Shown: piece by piece, positions 44,803-55,576 of the stretch
Numbering within the stretch: position 1 is the first letter of the stretch
Layout of the letters: every line of letters starts with the position of its first letter
DNA from: Acanthosepion pharaonis
Taxonomy: Eukaryota > Mollusca > Cephalopoda > Sepiida > Sepiidae
NCBI GenBank assembly: GCA_903632075.3
Contig: CAHIKZ030004296.1
Span: 2,212,501-2,276,500, forward strand
Length of the DNA: 64,000 bases
Reading direction: 5' to 3'
The notes under the pieces: model-generated
The model's database searches: none
What the model was told of the DNA's origin: nothing
What the model saw: the letters and a program-made list of their open reading frames with translations, nothing else
Made by a program: the position numbers and the translations under genes

Positions 44803-45175
44803 GTTTTATGTGCAGTGTCCCTTCAGAAGGTAGGCGATCATGGCCCTACACATCTTCCTGACCCCTTGTAGCTCTTAATATATCTTGTTTTTTGTTATTT
44901 CTCTCAAACCTTGTTCTACCATCCATTTACTCAAGCACATCAAGTATGTTACGCCTTCCTCCAATATGTCCTGTGAGTATCAGATTTTCCAAGCCCGCCT
45001 TCCTCATAATATGCCGCAGAAATTTCAAATGCCTTTTCCTGATGTTAAGTATGTTTCCTTTTTATTTTCATTTTCTCCTAAACTCCATGGTATTCTCAGC
45101 ATCTTTCTGTAGAACCACATTTTTGTTGTTTCAAGTATCTTCATATTTGAGGATATTGTCCAGCATTCGTAAATT
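44803..45175 (-). pseudogene. RTE-type LINE tail, decayed
   Basis: The minus strand holds the family 3' sequence (CGCCTACCTTCTGAAGGGAC), then further upstream LKFLRHIMRKAGLENLILTG-like translation and ATTTTTGGTTCTACAGAAAG. Stops interrupt every frame. Confidence 0.7.
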
Positions 45176-45324
45176 ACTTCTTTTCACTATTATATATGTT
45201 CAGTAGTTTCACATAGCATGTTTTATCATTACTAAAAATTCTGTCATAAGCCACTACGATTTAAGTCTAGAATTGATATCTAGTGCAGACGGGTAGTTCA
45301 GTCGTGTGTGTGTATCGGTGGGGG

Positions 45325-45355
45325 CACCTCGAGGTGATGTAGTGGTTAGCAATAT
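45325..45355 (+). repeat. S3 SINE head fragment
   Basis: GGGGGCACCTCGAGGTGATG then TAGTGGTTAGCAA matches only the 5' end of S3 heads; the rest is missing. Confidence 0.5.
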
Positions 45356-45447
45356 TTTTCATAAAAAACTAAATAAAAGCAAAAAAGCACCTTGTCTGTC
45401 GTATTCAATGAAATGTGCATGACAGAAGGATTGCTGCCTAAATACAT

Positions 45448-45500
<53 letters not shown>

Positions 45501-45504
<4 letters not shown>

Positions 45505-46196
45505 GTTTTTATACAATTTCTCATGCGATCTAATAAGTTTTTTTTTTTTTTTTTTTTTTTTTGATGATAAAAAATTATATAAAAACTATCCGAATGTTCT
45601 TTTTATCCGAGCGCTTTCGGCTATACATTTAGCCATTTTCAAGGATTATATTTTAACTGTTAAAAAATAAATAGTTTCTTGTATGTATGTTTTATAAAAT
45701 GTTTTCATTTTTCAAAACACGGTCAAGAAGATATTAGTGTGTTTTTTTGTCCATGTTCAAAGTATTTTTTTTTTTTGGTTTTATTAATAAGGTTTCCATT
45801 ATTTTTAGACTCCATTTTTTGAATGGTAGAGTGAGTCTGCGTGTCAAAAATACCGATATAATTATTTAAGAATTTTAATGGGCATTTAAATTCGTAAATA
45901 ATATTTGCCTTATTTAATTTTGTCCTAGGAGATGAATTATTATTTTTAACTATAAGGTTAGATTTTTATTTTATTTTATTTTTTACGTGCTTTGAAAAAT
46001 GAAAACATTTTATAAAAAGTACATACAACAAACTATTTCTTATTTATTTAACAGTTAAAATATTTAATCCTTGAAAATGGCTAAATGTATAGCCGAAAGC
46101 GCTCGGATAAAAAGAACATTCGGACAGGTTTTATATAATTTATCATCCGAAAAGAATAAAATTATTAGATCGCATGAGAAATTTTATAAAAACTAA
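45501..46196. mobile_element. Penelope-like inverted repeat pair
   Basis: 45501-45713 is the reverse complement of about 45986-46196, including CTCATGCGATCTAATAA, CCGAATGTTCTTTTTATCCG and AGCGCTTTCGGCTATACATT. Each arm carries a stem GGCT/AGCC followed by GAAAGCG (45644-45611 and 46070-46104). The 270-bp centre has no recognisable ORF. Arms in inverted order with a hammerhead-like motif suit a terminal repeat of a Penelope-like element. Confidence 0.6.
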
Positions 46197-46229
46197 ATAA
46201 AAGCACATTGTCGTATTCAATGCATGCAT

Positions 46230-46278
<49 letters not shown>

Positions 46279-46754
46279 CTGTTAAAAACATCTCGTATGC
46301 TAAATTCCAATTCTCGGAAGAATTTTTTTATTGTACATGCTGCCATTCGGTACGTGGGATAGATATAAGGCCAATCCCCATGTAATGACTTTTCCTTACG
46401 GGTATGACAGCTTTTAATATTGCTTTTAACACCATCTGCGTGTACATCAATTTAACATTTGATATCAACAGGGAATATAATACATCTTATTTCCTGTATA
46501 TATAAACCTAGTTCTTCTACTCAGTGTGTAATGTTAAACAAAATTTTATTTCCTTGATGCTTAGAATTCTCTTCCGACTTGAAACCTGATTTCTGCTGTA
46601 ATCTAATGGACTGTTTTTCTAAGAGTTCTCACAGATTATACGATAGTCACTTTTCATATAGAATGGTAAACCGTTATTTCCATTCCTCTGTCTGTCTGTC
46701 TCTCTCTCTAATGTCTATACAATGTCTATCTATCTCCTATCTCTATGAAATAAA

Positions 46755-46925
46755 TAGGTAAATGCAATCGCTACTTCTATTCCAAAAGCTTTTCTCGCAC
46801 TTCCCACCTGTCGAAATACCTTCTGTCTTCTTCAATCCTGTTCACTCTTGTCCTTTCCTCAATCCTCCCTATTCTCAGTTTTTTTCCTTCTCTTTCACTC
46901 CCTGTTTGCTAGTGGCATTACCGCT
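46755..46925 (+). pseudogene. Family-J LINE 3' end
   Basis: CAAAAGCTTTTCTCGCACTT and CCCACCTGTCGAAATACC match the SFFSHTSRLWKSLP-type end seen at 59500. CCTCAATCCTCCCTATTCTC and CACTCCCTGTTTGCTAGTGG are its 3' UTR. Confidence 0.5.
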
Positions 46926-46940
46926 TTGTTTGGATTGAAG

Positions 46941-46975
<35 letters not shown>

Positions 46976-46980
<5 letters not shown>

Positions 46981-47181
46981 CACTTAAAATCCTATAGGTA
47001 ATAATTTTTATTTCATGAGAACTCTAAGAAAAAAAAGCTCCAAATCTTCAAGACCTAAAAACAACAACAACAAAAGATTTTTTTTCTGTAGGTCTTGAAG
47101 ATTGAGAGCTGCTTTTTTTTTTATTTTTTATTTAGGGCTCTCAGGTAATAAAAATTACCTATGGGATTTTAAGTGTTTGAT
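46976..47181. repeat. Foldback element with about 90-bp arms
   Basis: 46976-47057 pairs with 47090-47181: AAACACTTAAAATCC against GGATTTTAAGTGTTT at the ends (one mismatch) and ATCTTCAAGACCTA against TAGGTCTTGAAGAT near the centre. The loop is about 30 bp. It follows a (TA)n tract. Confidence 0.75.
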
Positions 47182-47285
47182 ATTCTTTAATTAATAATCA
47201 TTTTGCTCTGTCTTTTGACATAGAGATCTCCTTGGATCTATATCCTCCTGGAAATTACATACGGATTACCATATTGTCATATTAC

Positions 47286-47325
<40 letters not shown>

Positions 47326-47487
47326 ATATAAATTTGACTAGCAATCCCTCTTATATACAAGTTTCATTAAAGACAACTGACTAGACATTGCCATTAAGCT
47401 TTTTTATCCAATTTTTCTTGCATTCGTACAAGTCTTTTCTTTTCTGGACTTAGTGTGTAAAAACTCTCAAATGTTCCGCATATCCGA

Positions 47488-47515
47488 ACGCTTTCGGCTA
47501 TTCTATTATTCAGTT
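47488..47515 (-). repeat. Penelope-like motif fragment
   Basis: The minus strand reads AATAGCCGAAAGCGTTCGG, ATATG, matching the arms at 45.6 and 46.1 kb. The rest of the arm is not evident. Confidence 0.45.
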
Positions 47516-47724
47516 AAACATTAAAAAAAAACACTTGATAATGGCTATGTAGATATTTGTATCTACACTGATGAAAATGTATTTTTTATTTTCCAACAAG
47601 GTCAGCAGTTTGGGGCTGTGTTCGTCGTTGATAGTGTCATGAACATAGCCACAGCGTGATGGCAGTGTTTGTAAAATAAAAAAAAAATATTATAAAGACA
47701 CATATATTGTCATCCACAGAAACT

Positions 47725-47834
47725 TTTCACTGTCTCACAGCTCATCAGTGTGGCTAGACATCCGATTGCCCCAAGCCGGGATCGAAACCAGACTTATTTG
47801 TCGGAGATTTTACCCCTAAGCTATCCGTACCCGG
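47725..47834 (-). repeat. tRNA-headed repeat with an exact hammerhead core
   Basis: On the minus strand 47834-47771 is tRNA-like with A box TAGCTTAGGGG and B-box-like GGTTTCGATCCC. Twenty-two bases later lies CTGATGA, GCTGT, GAG, ACAGT, GAAA (47748-47725). The conserved CUGAUGA and GAAA are intact and the stem pairs 5 bp including one G-U, with no bulge. The downstream third stem is weak. Confidence 0.65.
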
Positions 47835-48269
47835 TAAAGAAAGTGAATTTTTGCGTATTTATTCTTTTGAATAAACACGCCAGTGACCTAGATTTAGTTA
47901 AAAAATAACCTTTTGTACAAGAGAATATAAATCCCTAGCAGAATTAAAAAAGCCGCTTCTGTGATGTCGGTATTTGTGGATGGATCAAGCGATAGTAATG
48001 CTCGTAATAGTCACACCCATGATAGTATGATAACAGAAAACAGTATATATCTTCGTACTTAACTTCGCTTCCTATGTTTCAAGATGAAGAAAAAAAAGTA
48101 AAACATTCATCAAATCGCTCTTTAAATTTTATTTGAAAAGCAGGAGGTTTAATGTTTTAACTTTTAATCTCTTCAAACTTGGCACGTCAATAATGGAATT
48201 TAGATTTTAGTGGGAAAAATGAAGTAAGACTTTTTTTCTTTTTTTTTTCTTTTTTTTTTAAGCGTTTCA

Positions 48270-48930
48270 CCCCATACAAGGCGGGAAGCCACTAGCAAGC
48301 AAGGGGTTACAGATTTGGAGCGAGAGCAAAGAGGAGAGATAAAGGAAAGGATGAAGATAAGGATAGGGGATAGATCAAGGCATCTAGAGACGTCGATTGA
48401 CATTACATTTACAGGCGAGAATTGCGAGACATGAAGGTATTGGAATAGAAGAGACGGCTACATTTAACAATTTCGACACTGAAAGGGTGAGAGCGAGATG
48501 CCAGCCTAGTTGAACGCTTAAATTCATGAAGTCTGGGAACCAGCGAAAGCAGCTCATCGGAGCAGTTACCGTGAAAGTAGTTGTAAAAAACGACAGAGGG
48601 AGGCGACGGCACGTCTGTGATAGAGCGACTGCAGACGAGATGCCAGATCAGGGCCAATTACATTGCATATCCTTCTCTGGATTTTATCAAGGACCTTGAG
48701 ACAAACAGAAGGGGCTTCAGACCATATATGGCAGCAATACTCCATGCAAGGGCGAATGGTTGATTTGTAGATTTGAAGGATCGACTCCGGCGAGAAAAAT
48801 TTCCTGGCGCGGCACAGGGAGCCAATTAATATTGAAGTTAAAAACTTATCCTTGGTAAAGGGATACATCGAAAGTTCATACGTTGCTGTGACCCGTCAGG
48901 AGTTAAGAGATCAACCGCAGTAGTAACGAA
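48270..48930 (-). pseudogene. Family-J LINE, C-terminal ORF2 and 3' UTR
   Basis: The minus strand reads TSILIGSLCRARKFFSPESI, LDKIQRRICNVIGPDLASRL, RRAVASLCRF and then, shifted by one frame, CSDELLSLVPRLHEFKRSTR and LASRSHPFSVEIVKCSR. It is the conserved C-terminal domain of Jockey/CR1-like RTs. One frameshift at about 48560-48580 separates two otherwise open stretches. Confidence 0.8.
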
Positions 48931-49559
48931 GAATAAGGTGTGGTAAATGAAGAACTTTGGTAACAGTGATCGAAGAAGGCTTGCTTTGCGTTTTCTTGAA
49001 GGAAGAATAAATTGTCACTTTTTAATTTCGGTTATGTAATCTAGAGTTTTTTTTATTGGCGACGTGTTGCTTCGGTATTTAATTGTTAATATCACTCTCA
49101 GTAGAAAATGTTAATTGATGTGTCAGATCTCATTTGTCTGATGAGACATGAAGGAATAGTGATTTTAACAGGCCGGCGACCTTGATAATATTTAACTCAC
49201 CAGATTCATCAAGGTAAATTTTAAATTCCGTTTTTTTGATTGGTGAAAAGTAACTCAAAAATGTTTTCCTTTTCAATCTCTTATTTTTAAATACCCCACC
49301 CCGCCAGAATATTCAATTTCTGAAGTAGACACAGCATCGCCAAAATCAGGCTCAAGGTTATCAAAAAAAGGCCCCTTGAACACCATATTGGTTAATAAGG
49401 AATAAACATGTCTAAGGATATTTCATCTCCGTTTTTATTTAGTGTTTCTATTAAAAACAGAGCGAGCGATAACCGAGCAGTACTAAACAATATCAGGTTA
49501 GCTGAAGGAGAGCAATCTCTCACAGGAGATTAAAGTGTACAATTCGAAATTCCCGGATC

Positions 49560-49860
49560 AACAACATCTGAAAGGTTTGTAGGTCCCAAATAAAGCGTTG
49601 ATTGATGTAATCCAGTGATTTGATTTTAAAGTTCTGTACTTGGCCACGCAAAAACTTGGAGAGTTGAGTTACTAAAGTGAAATAACTGAAACTGAGATAT
49701 CCAGAAAAGGCATGGCATGTGGAACTAGAACAATCTACCTTGGTGGACGAAATAAATTCAGTTTGAAATTCCAATCACTGGAAGGAAGAATGGAGCGTAC
49801 AACAACCGAAACGTCGGCAATATGACGATAAAGACGTGGAAAAGAGTTCGAACAACGTAA
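49560..49860 (+). repeat. tRNA-headed repeat with decayed hammerhead-like core (TH)
   Basis: A degraded tRNA-like head (AAGCGTTGATTGATGTAATC ... AAAGTTCTGTACTTGGCCA) and the body GATATCCAGAAAAGGCATGG precede CTGGAAGGAAGAATGG ... AACCGAAACGTC at 49775-49812. The core has lost the CTGANGA consensus. Confidence 0.6.
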
Positions 49861-49861
49861 A

Positions 49862-50427
49862 TAATTTCGTTTTTCTGTTTTCAGCATTTTGTTTAGCTTT
49901 TGGAAAGCGTCTTTGGTTAATGTGATCCGATTTCGGTGCCGCATTTTACATCTTCTGTTAAAACACATCCTAGATATTTAAACTTCTATACAATTCTAGA
50001 ATTAAACTTCTAGAGTTCGTAGTTCGCATCGTGTTTTTTTTTCTTTTGCTGACAACCATAGGTTCTGTCTTATAGTTTATGGTTATTCCTTTTTTTTCTC
50101 TTTCCTTTACTATCTTGTCTAGAAGATACTGTAGTCTTCTTTCTATCTACTAACAACACTGCGTATTCCATGTTGAGACTACGACCACTGATAGTAAATC
50201 CTGGTAGGGTCCTCATCTCTTCATCGAGGATAGAGGGTGTACGTAAGACACATCCTTGTCTTACGCCCCTTTTTATTTTTTGTGTATTTCCTCAATTTAT
50301 TTACTGTACGTATGCAAGTGTAACCTAGTTTAAGTTCTGGATTATTCTAATCTCGTTTTCAAATCGATCGAATTTTCCTAACACTTCAAATAGATCCTTG
50401 TGCCGTTCATTGTCAAATGCTTTTGAG

Positions 50428-50476
<49 letters not shown>

Positions 50477-50540
50477 TGTGTACACCCTTCGGCATTTGTA
50501 TTGCTCTCTCTATCATTTTGATTATAAACAACGCATTTCT
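49862..50540 (-). pseudogene. RTE-type LINE reverse-transcriptase core, with TA expansion
   Basis: The minus frame 50531-50325 reads MIERAIQMPKGVHICI, then 8 IY repeats, then YSKAFDNERHKDLFEVLGKF. This is the RT region around the first aspartate motif. Further down, in broken frames, come RGV-QG-like, EYAVLLVD (from YADD) and KFKYLGCVLTEDVKCGTEI. The active-site aspartates are lost. Confidence 0.75.
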
Positions 50541-51369
50541 TGTTTTAAACGGAAATTAACGACAGGAAAGCATCTGATTTTTTTTTCTCTCTTCCATTAA
50601 AGAGTTCCTGACTTCCTTTTAAAATAGATGTAAATAAGTTAGTACAGTAATGCAATAGCGTACACGCTTCAGAGCTAAACCGAATGTAGCATTTGCAATC
50701 TTCATGATTTCTCATCAAAAGGAAGTCGGTCGCCATGATTAAGGTTAAAGAACTTCGTTCGTACCTCGGGGTTAAGATTGTGATGATCTGCATTAAGAGG
50801 AAAGGCGAGAAATCCAAATCCAAGCAATTTTGATTGCCAGTTTCAACGGTTAAAACCATTATCGAGACATGTAAAACTGTCCACATCGTTTAAATATCAA
50901 GGAACCAAGAAGAAAAAGAATCACTTCTTGAACCAAGAAGAAAACGGAAAAATATTTTCCGTTTTTTTCTTGTATTTGAGTTTTAAAGACGACAGTTTTG
51001 CAACCGAGGATTACAACTTTGACTGATTTGAATGTCATTGACATGAAAATATCAAGGCAAACTCCCCAGGGAAAGCCGCCTTTATTTATTAACGGCTCTC
51101 ACATCGTATTTGTTTCTACGCTAGGCCCACTGAGGAGGTCCCCATAGCCTAGCATATACACCGATACTTTCTGGAGTCTAACTCTTCAGTGTTCTTCCTT
51201 GTTCAGTATTTTCATATTCCACATGGGTTAATGACTCCCACTCCCCCCCCATACATGATAAACCATGGCTGGTCATTATCACACACCTTTCAACAGCTTT
51301 TAAAAATAATGTGACAGCCGGTTTTCAGCCTCAGCAAGTAAGTTAGATTTAATGCTCATCGTTCTCCAC

Positions 51370-51690
51370 AGAACTGTCCCATGGCACTAGTTGATGAATG
51401 TGCCTCATGAATTTGGTTCTGAGTTCAATCGCTGGGCCGGGCAGTGTGACTCTGTTGAAGCAGTGCGAGCAATAACAGCAGTATTAAAAATAAATACTAG
51501 ACAAGATATTCCTTGACATGAGCAGTGGAATAAAAACGGTCTACCCACGTAGATGAAAGAATTCGGTTCTGAATTCCCTGTATGTTAACCGGATTGATAT
51601 ACACCTGATGAAGGCTAGAGGGCACAACAGCAGAAACGTTGTGATAACAGCAATGATGAAGACAATAGTCCGCGTGTAAATAGCAGTATA
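51370..51690 (+). repeat. tRNA-headed repeat with hammerhead-like core (TH)
   Basis: The tRNA-like head at 51379-51443 has GAGTTCAATCGC followed by GGGCCGGGCAGTG, as at 9.2 kb. The core at 51605-51640 reads CTGATGA, A, GGCT, loop, AGCA, GAAACGTT with one stem mismatch. It ends near ATAGTCCGCGTGTAAATAG. Confidence 0.7.
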
Positions 51691-51754
51691 GAATATTTCA
51701 TTGATCTAGGACAAGGCAGTACCTATTATTGGTATCACTTTGACCTGAAATGTA

Positions 51755-52000
51755 TAGCTGGTAATTTTTTTTACTACGAAAATGCATTGCTGGTATTTTC
51801 ACTATAAAAATGTATTTTTATACTTTCATAGTGTGATTCCAGTTTGGGGGTTAACCATGGTCCCATAGCTGGGTCCCTAACTGGTGCTACCACCCTAATT
51901 CAGGGTGGCCCTGGGAATAGCAATTAAGAAATGGTTCCACGATCCTCAAAACCTCTTCTGATCAGAGGTTTTGCTACTGAATGTAGTCTATCGTCATATC
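51755..52000 (-). repeat. S1 SINE, 3'-truncated
   Basis: On the minus strand, CAGAAGAGGTTTTGAGGATC, CATTTCTTAATTGCTA, CCCAGCTATGGGACCATGG and ACTATGAAAGTATAAAAATA match S1. The TTAAATAACCC tail is missing. Confidence 0.65.
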
Positions 52001-52894
52001 CAGAGATATTTACGGGCTTTTACTTCCTTGTATTCCTGAAAAGGTTTGAAATGATTCAATTTTGGGGTCTTCACTCGGCATATACGAATTTATGGATCGA
52101 TACATTTAATATGATTAAGGCATTTAGTGCAGTCAGAGCTTAGATTAGAAAAAAAAAGTTTCTGTCGATTTCTTTCATTTTTCTTTGTTTGTATGTCAAT
52201 TTAAGTAAGAAAAAAAACTTTCCTTTTTTAAGGAAAGCGTTTTTGAAATCTTAAATTTTGCAAGGGTATAATTTCGAGTTTATATAGACAAGCACGCCAA
52301 TATCCGTCGGCGGGGAAAAATCTGGCCTCTTAACGGCGACAAGTTGGACGGAGGGACCACACAGCACAACACTGCGTCGGTAGGACAGGAGACAACCGGG
52401 GAAACAGAAAAAAAAATATATATATATATCCAATATCTCAATCTCACTTCTCGAACAAAACGCAGCAGAAGAATATCCTGAAAACCCTCTGACGATTTTG
52501 TCGCGACATTTCCCGACTGGGTGATTTCGTTCATTACTGACAAATGTACTTCAGTTTGTTTTCTCGTTAACATTTCGCCATCTCTTTTTACTTGTCTGAA
52601 AAGCGTCCGGTCTTTCAAATGATGTTGAGCGAACTTTCAAATTAAATGGTGGTGGTGGGGAGAAACAAAGTAGTTTATTCCATGATGACTATGGTTGCGG
52701 TTGTTTCCCTTTCGAGGGGAGTAGAAAGACTAAAGAGGAAGTAAAAAGAGAAAAAAAAAAAGCTCCAGCGAAGACTATCACCCGCCTTACTATGCGATCA
52801 ATGCCCGCAACTGTTCTATTCCCGACTTGGCCTCCTGAACCATGTCGGGTTAAAGCATCGTAGAGTGCGCCGGATGAACCAAACTCAGACGCGC
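52001..52894. other. No gene recognised
   Basis: 52280-52620 has mixed composition and overlapping minus-strand frames of up to 112 codons without a recognisable domain. A GA-rich stretch lies at 52715-52760. Confidence 0.4.
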
Positions 52895-53275
52895 GCGTCC
52901 CGGGTAAGAGGGTAGACTAGATCCGCGTCCCGGGTAAGAGGATAGACTAGATCCAACAGCAAGGCCTCCGATCAGGAGGTTTTGTGGTACGTGGAACCAC
53001 CCCTTAATTGCTGGTGTTCCCAGGTCCACTCTGACCCCGAGTGGTAATACCTTTTAGGTTCCAGCTATGGGCAAATTGTCAACATCCAACCGGTGTCAAA
53101 ACACTATGAAAGTGTAAAAATAGGTTCTAATACCAGCAATACATTTTTGAAGAAAAAATTATTACCAGCAACACATGTTTTTGGGAAAAAGAATTGCTAA
53201 CAATAAAAATCTTGTCGGAATTAAATAACCCATTGAGGTTCATGTGACGTAAAACACACCAAGCCAAAGCAAACC
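52895..53275 (+). repeat. S1 SINE with duplicated 30-bp head
   Basis: GCGTCCCGGGTAAGAGGGTA then GACTAGATCC (52895-52924) is repeated once with one change (52925-52954). The body and tail are typical: GGTTCCAGCTATGGGCAAAT, GGAATTAAATAACCCATTGA. Confidence 0.75.
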
Positions 53276-54564
53276 AAACTCTGAAACATTAATGCGACAA
53301 ATGGTGATGTCAAAATAGAAATTGTCGTAGACAATTTTTGGTGGGGTAATGACAATCACATTATTCTGATTAATAAAATAAAATTTGAGATTGAAAATTT
53401 TCGAATTTAATAAAATGTTAGCAATAGAGGGAAAATTAAATGCGTTTGGACTTGAGAATATTTTTAATGGGGGCTCATTTTCCCATTATAGAAATTAGTT
53501 TATCATTTATATATTAACACCGTAATACAACGGACGGACTAGATTAGCTGAAAGAAAGGAACGACAAACACCCATGGTTTTTTATATCGATATATACATA
53601 TTTGTTATTAACTTGTCCCACACAGAGAAACTCTAACATAGGTAGACAACCAGAAGTAGAAAGGAACGGAAATCTAGAGGAAAAACTAGCAGGTTGGTGG
53701 TGTCCTTGATGCACCTGGTGAGACCATGTGGTTTCCTTTGATTTCTTAATTGTCGTAGGCAGGCATTGGTTCTCTGTTGTCTATATGGCAAATAGCGTGA
53801 GTTGACAAGTCTTGCCTCGAGGCGTATTAAATTGCAACTGGCGTTCGTCACTTTGTGAACGGACATCATGTAACCTACTTGAATTCATCTTTCCCAAGGG
53901 GAGATAATAGCTCTTTTCATTCTGAATAAACTCATATGGGAAAATTTCAAAATTAAAAAATGAAAGCCGCTTTTATTTATGGTAATCCTATACACGATTG
54001 CTTTTAAATATTCTACGGACAATAAAAACCAGGTCGAAGTATGAATTAAGACTGTATCATTCTTCATCACAATATAGCAGGATTTATTGAGCTGTTTAAA
54101 AAACTAGATTTGAACTTCTGACGTTAAGTGCCAATATTACTCGGACTGATTATCAAAAAAGAAGCGAAGTTAAAGTAATCGTTGAAAACTTAAAGAGGGC
54201 ATTTTCTTAATGATTTGGAGACGGTATATAACTTTAAATTTTATGATTTAAAATTTAATTACATTATTTTACGTAAATATTTTTACCATTTTATTTTTTT
54301 TAGGTGAGTTGTCTCCCTTTTATTTTTTCGGACGAGTGAGCGTTTGTGCATGTCTACACATAAAAACATTCTGTTGCACATATTCATTGATATTGTTGGA
54401 TCATGGTGGACTGTAGAAATTCAAGAATGTTAACTTTGACTCGTTCACACATGCTCCACAGTTAAAACTGTGTTTGTTTCAAAAATATTTTAAACAAATA
54501 CTAAAAGATAGTTTTATGCAAACCATTTTATATCCACCTATATGTGTCTATATTTCTGGGATGT
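53276..54564. other. Upstream region of the host gene, no exon identified
   Basis: I looked for a 5' leader exon and promoter and found no clear candidate. A minus-strand frame at 53869-53633 (VTNASCNLIRLEARLVNSRY) resembles C-terminal LINE text and may be a small LINE fragment. Confidence 0.4.
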
Positions 54565-54698
54565 ATTTAACTATTTACATTGTTCGGACTATTGCCCTCG
54601 TCTTTGTCATATTCACGACGTTTCGGCCATTGTACACTCCGGCCTTCTTCAGGTGATATACGTTGGAATTTCAAGCCGAACCTTTATTTCGTCCCCAA
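54565..54698 (-). repeat. TH repeat, minus arm of inverted pair upstream of the host gene
   Basis: The core at 54652-54617 reads CTGAAGA, A, GGCC, loop, GGCC, GAAACGTC on the minus strand with a perfect 4-bp stem. The arm has no tRNA head of its own. Confidence 0.75.
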
Positions 54699-55000
54699 GG
54701 ACACATTGGATAAAAGCGTTGGTTGAAGTAATCCAGTAACTTGGCCCAAAGAGTTGTGAGTTCAATACCTGGCCACAGCAGAGATGAGCAAAAACTCGGA
54801 GAGTTGAGTTACGGAAGGGAGATAACTGAAACTACGATATCCAGAAAAGGCATGGCACGTGAAACTAGAACAGTCTACTAACGAGGACGAAATAAAGGGC
54901 TCGGTTCGAAATTCCAACGTATATCACCTGAAGAAGGCCGAAGCATACAACGGCCGAAACGTTATGAATATGACAATAATGTAAATAATTTAAATATTTA
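54697..55000 (+). repeat. TH repeat, plus arm with tRNA head
   Basis: The tRNA-like head (54697-54775, B-box-like GAGTTCAATACCTGG) and body lead to the core at 54928-54963: CTGAAGA, A, GGCC, loop, GGCC, GAAACGTT. The last 115 bases pair with 54565-54698. It ends about 45 bp before the exon at 55045. Confidence 0.75.
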
Positions 55001-55044
55001 TATACATTTGTTTTAAATTAATTCAAATGTCTTTCTCGTTTCAG

Positions 55045-55112
55045 CTGAAGACATGAGGAATTTCCTCGCTCTCCTGCTCGTTTGCCTCTTTGTGAGCGCC
55101 GCGCTGGCAAAG
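55045..55112 (+). CDS. Signal-peptide exon of a secreted acidic protein (N-terminal exon)
   Basis: A pyrimidine-rich stretch ending in a 3' splice AG at 55043-55044 is followed by 8 bases of leader and an ATG at 55053. The ATG opens 20 codons that read as a classic signal peptide: MRN, a hydrophobic core (FLALLLVCLFVSAALA), then K. Small residues at the end of the core suit signal peptidase. The exon ends at 55112 in phase 0 with a consensus GTAAGT donor. The AG just before the leader implies a non-coding upstream exon and an intron in the 5' UTR. I infer entry into the secretory pathway. GC content and codon use here are higher than in the surrounding repeats. I do not recognise the family. 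Confidence 0.8.
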
Positions 55113-55446
55113 GTAAGTATTATTTTTGGAATGGTATGGACAGATCATAGGGACGAATAATCTTTCCATAGTTGGAAGGAAGTACCAAAAAGAAACAAAC
55201 AGGAAAAACGGATTGACAGCGTCAGAGAGTACTCTGGAAGATCATTCAGATATTGGCACGAAGCTAAGACATATGGAGAGGGCTGAGCTAGGCTCAGTGG
55301 CGTATCAACCTTAGAACCAGTACCGGTCATGGGACTGATGAGAAGCCTGAAATAAATTTCCATTGCCAGAAGAATGAAAATTATTTTACGTATTTTTGTG
55401 TGTGTTTTTTTTCTTTGAATTCTTTTTTCTTGAGATTGACAGTTTT

Positions 55447-55477
<31 letters not shown>

Positions 55478-55525
55478 AAAATTTCTCAGAGTTAGCCTGT
55501 AGAGAAGACAATATTTATAAATATT

Positions 55526-55576
<51 letters not shown>

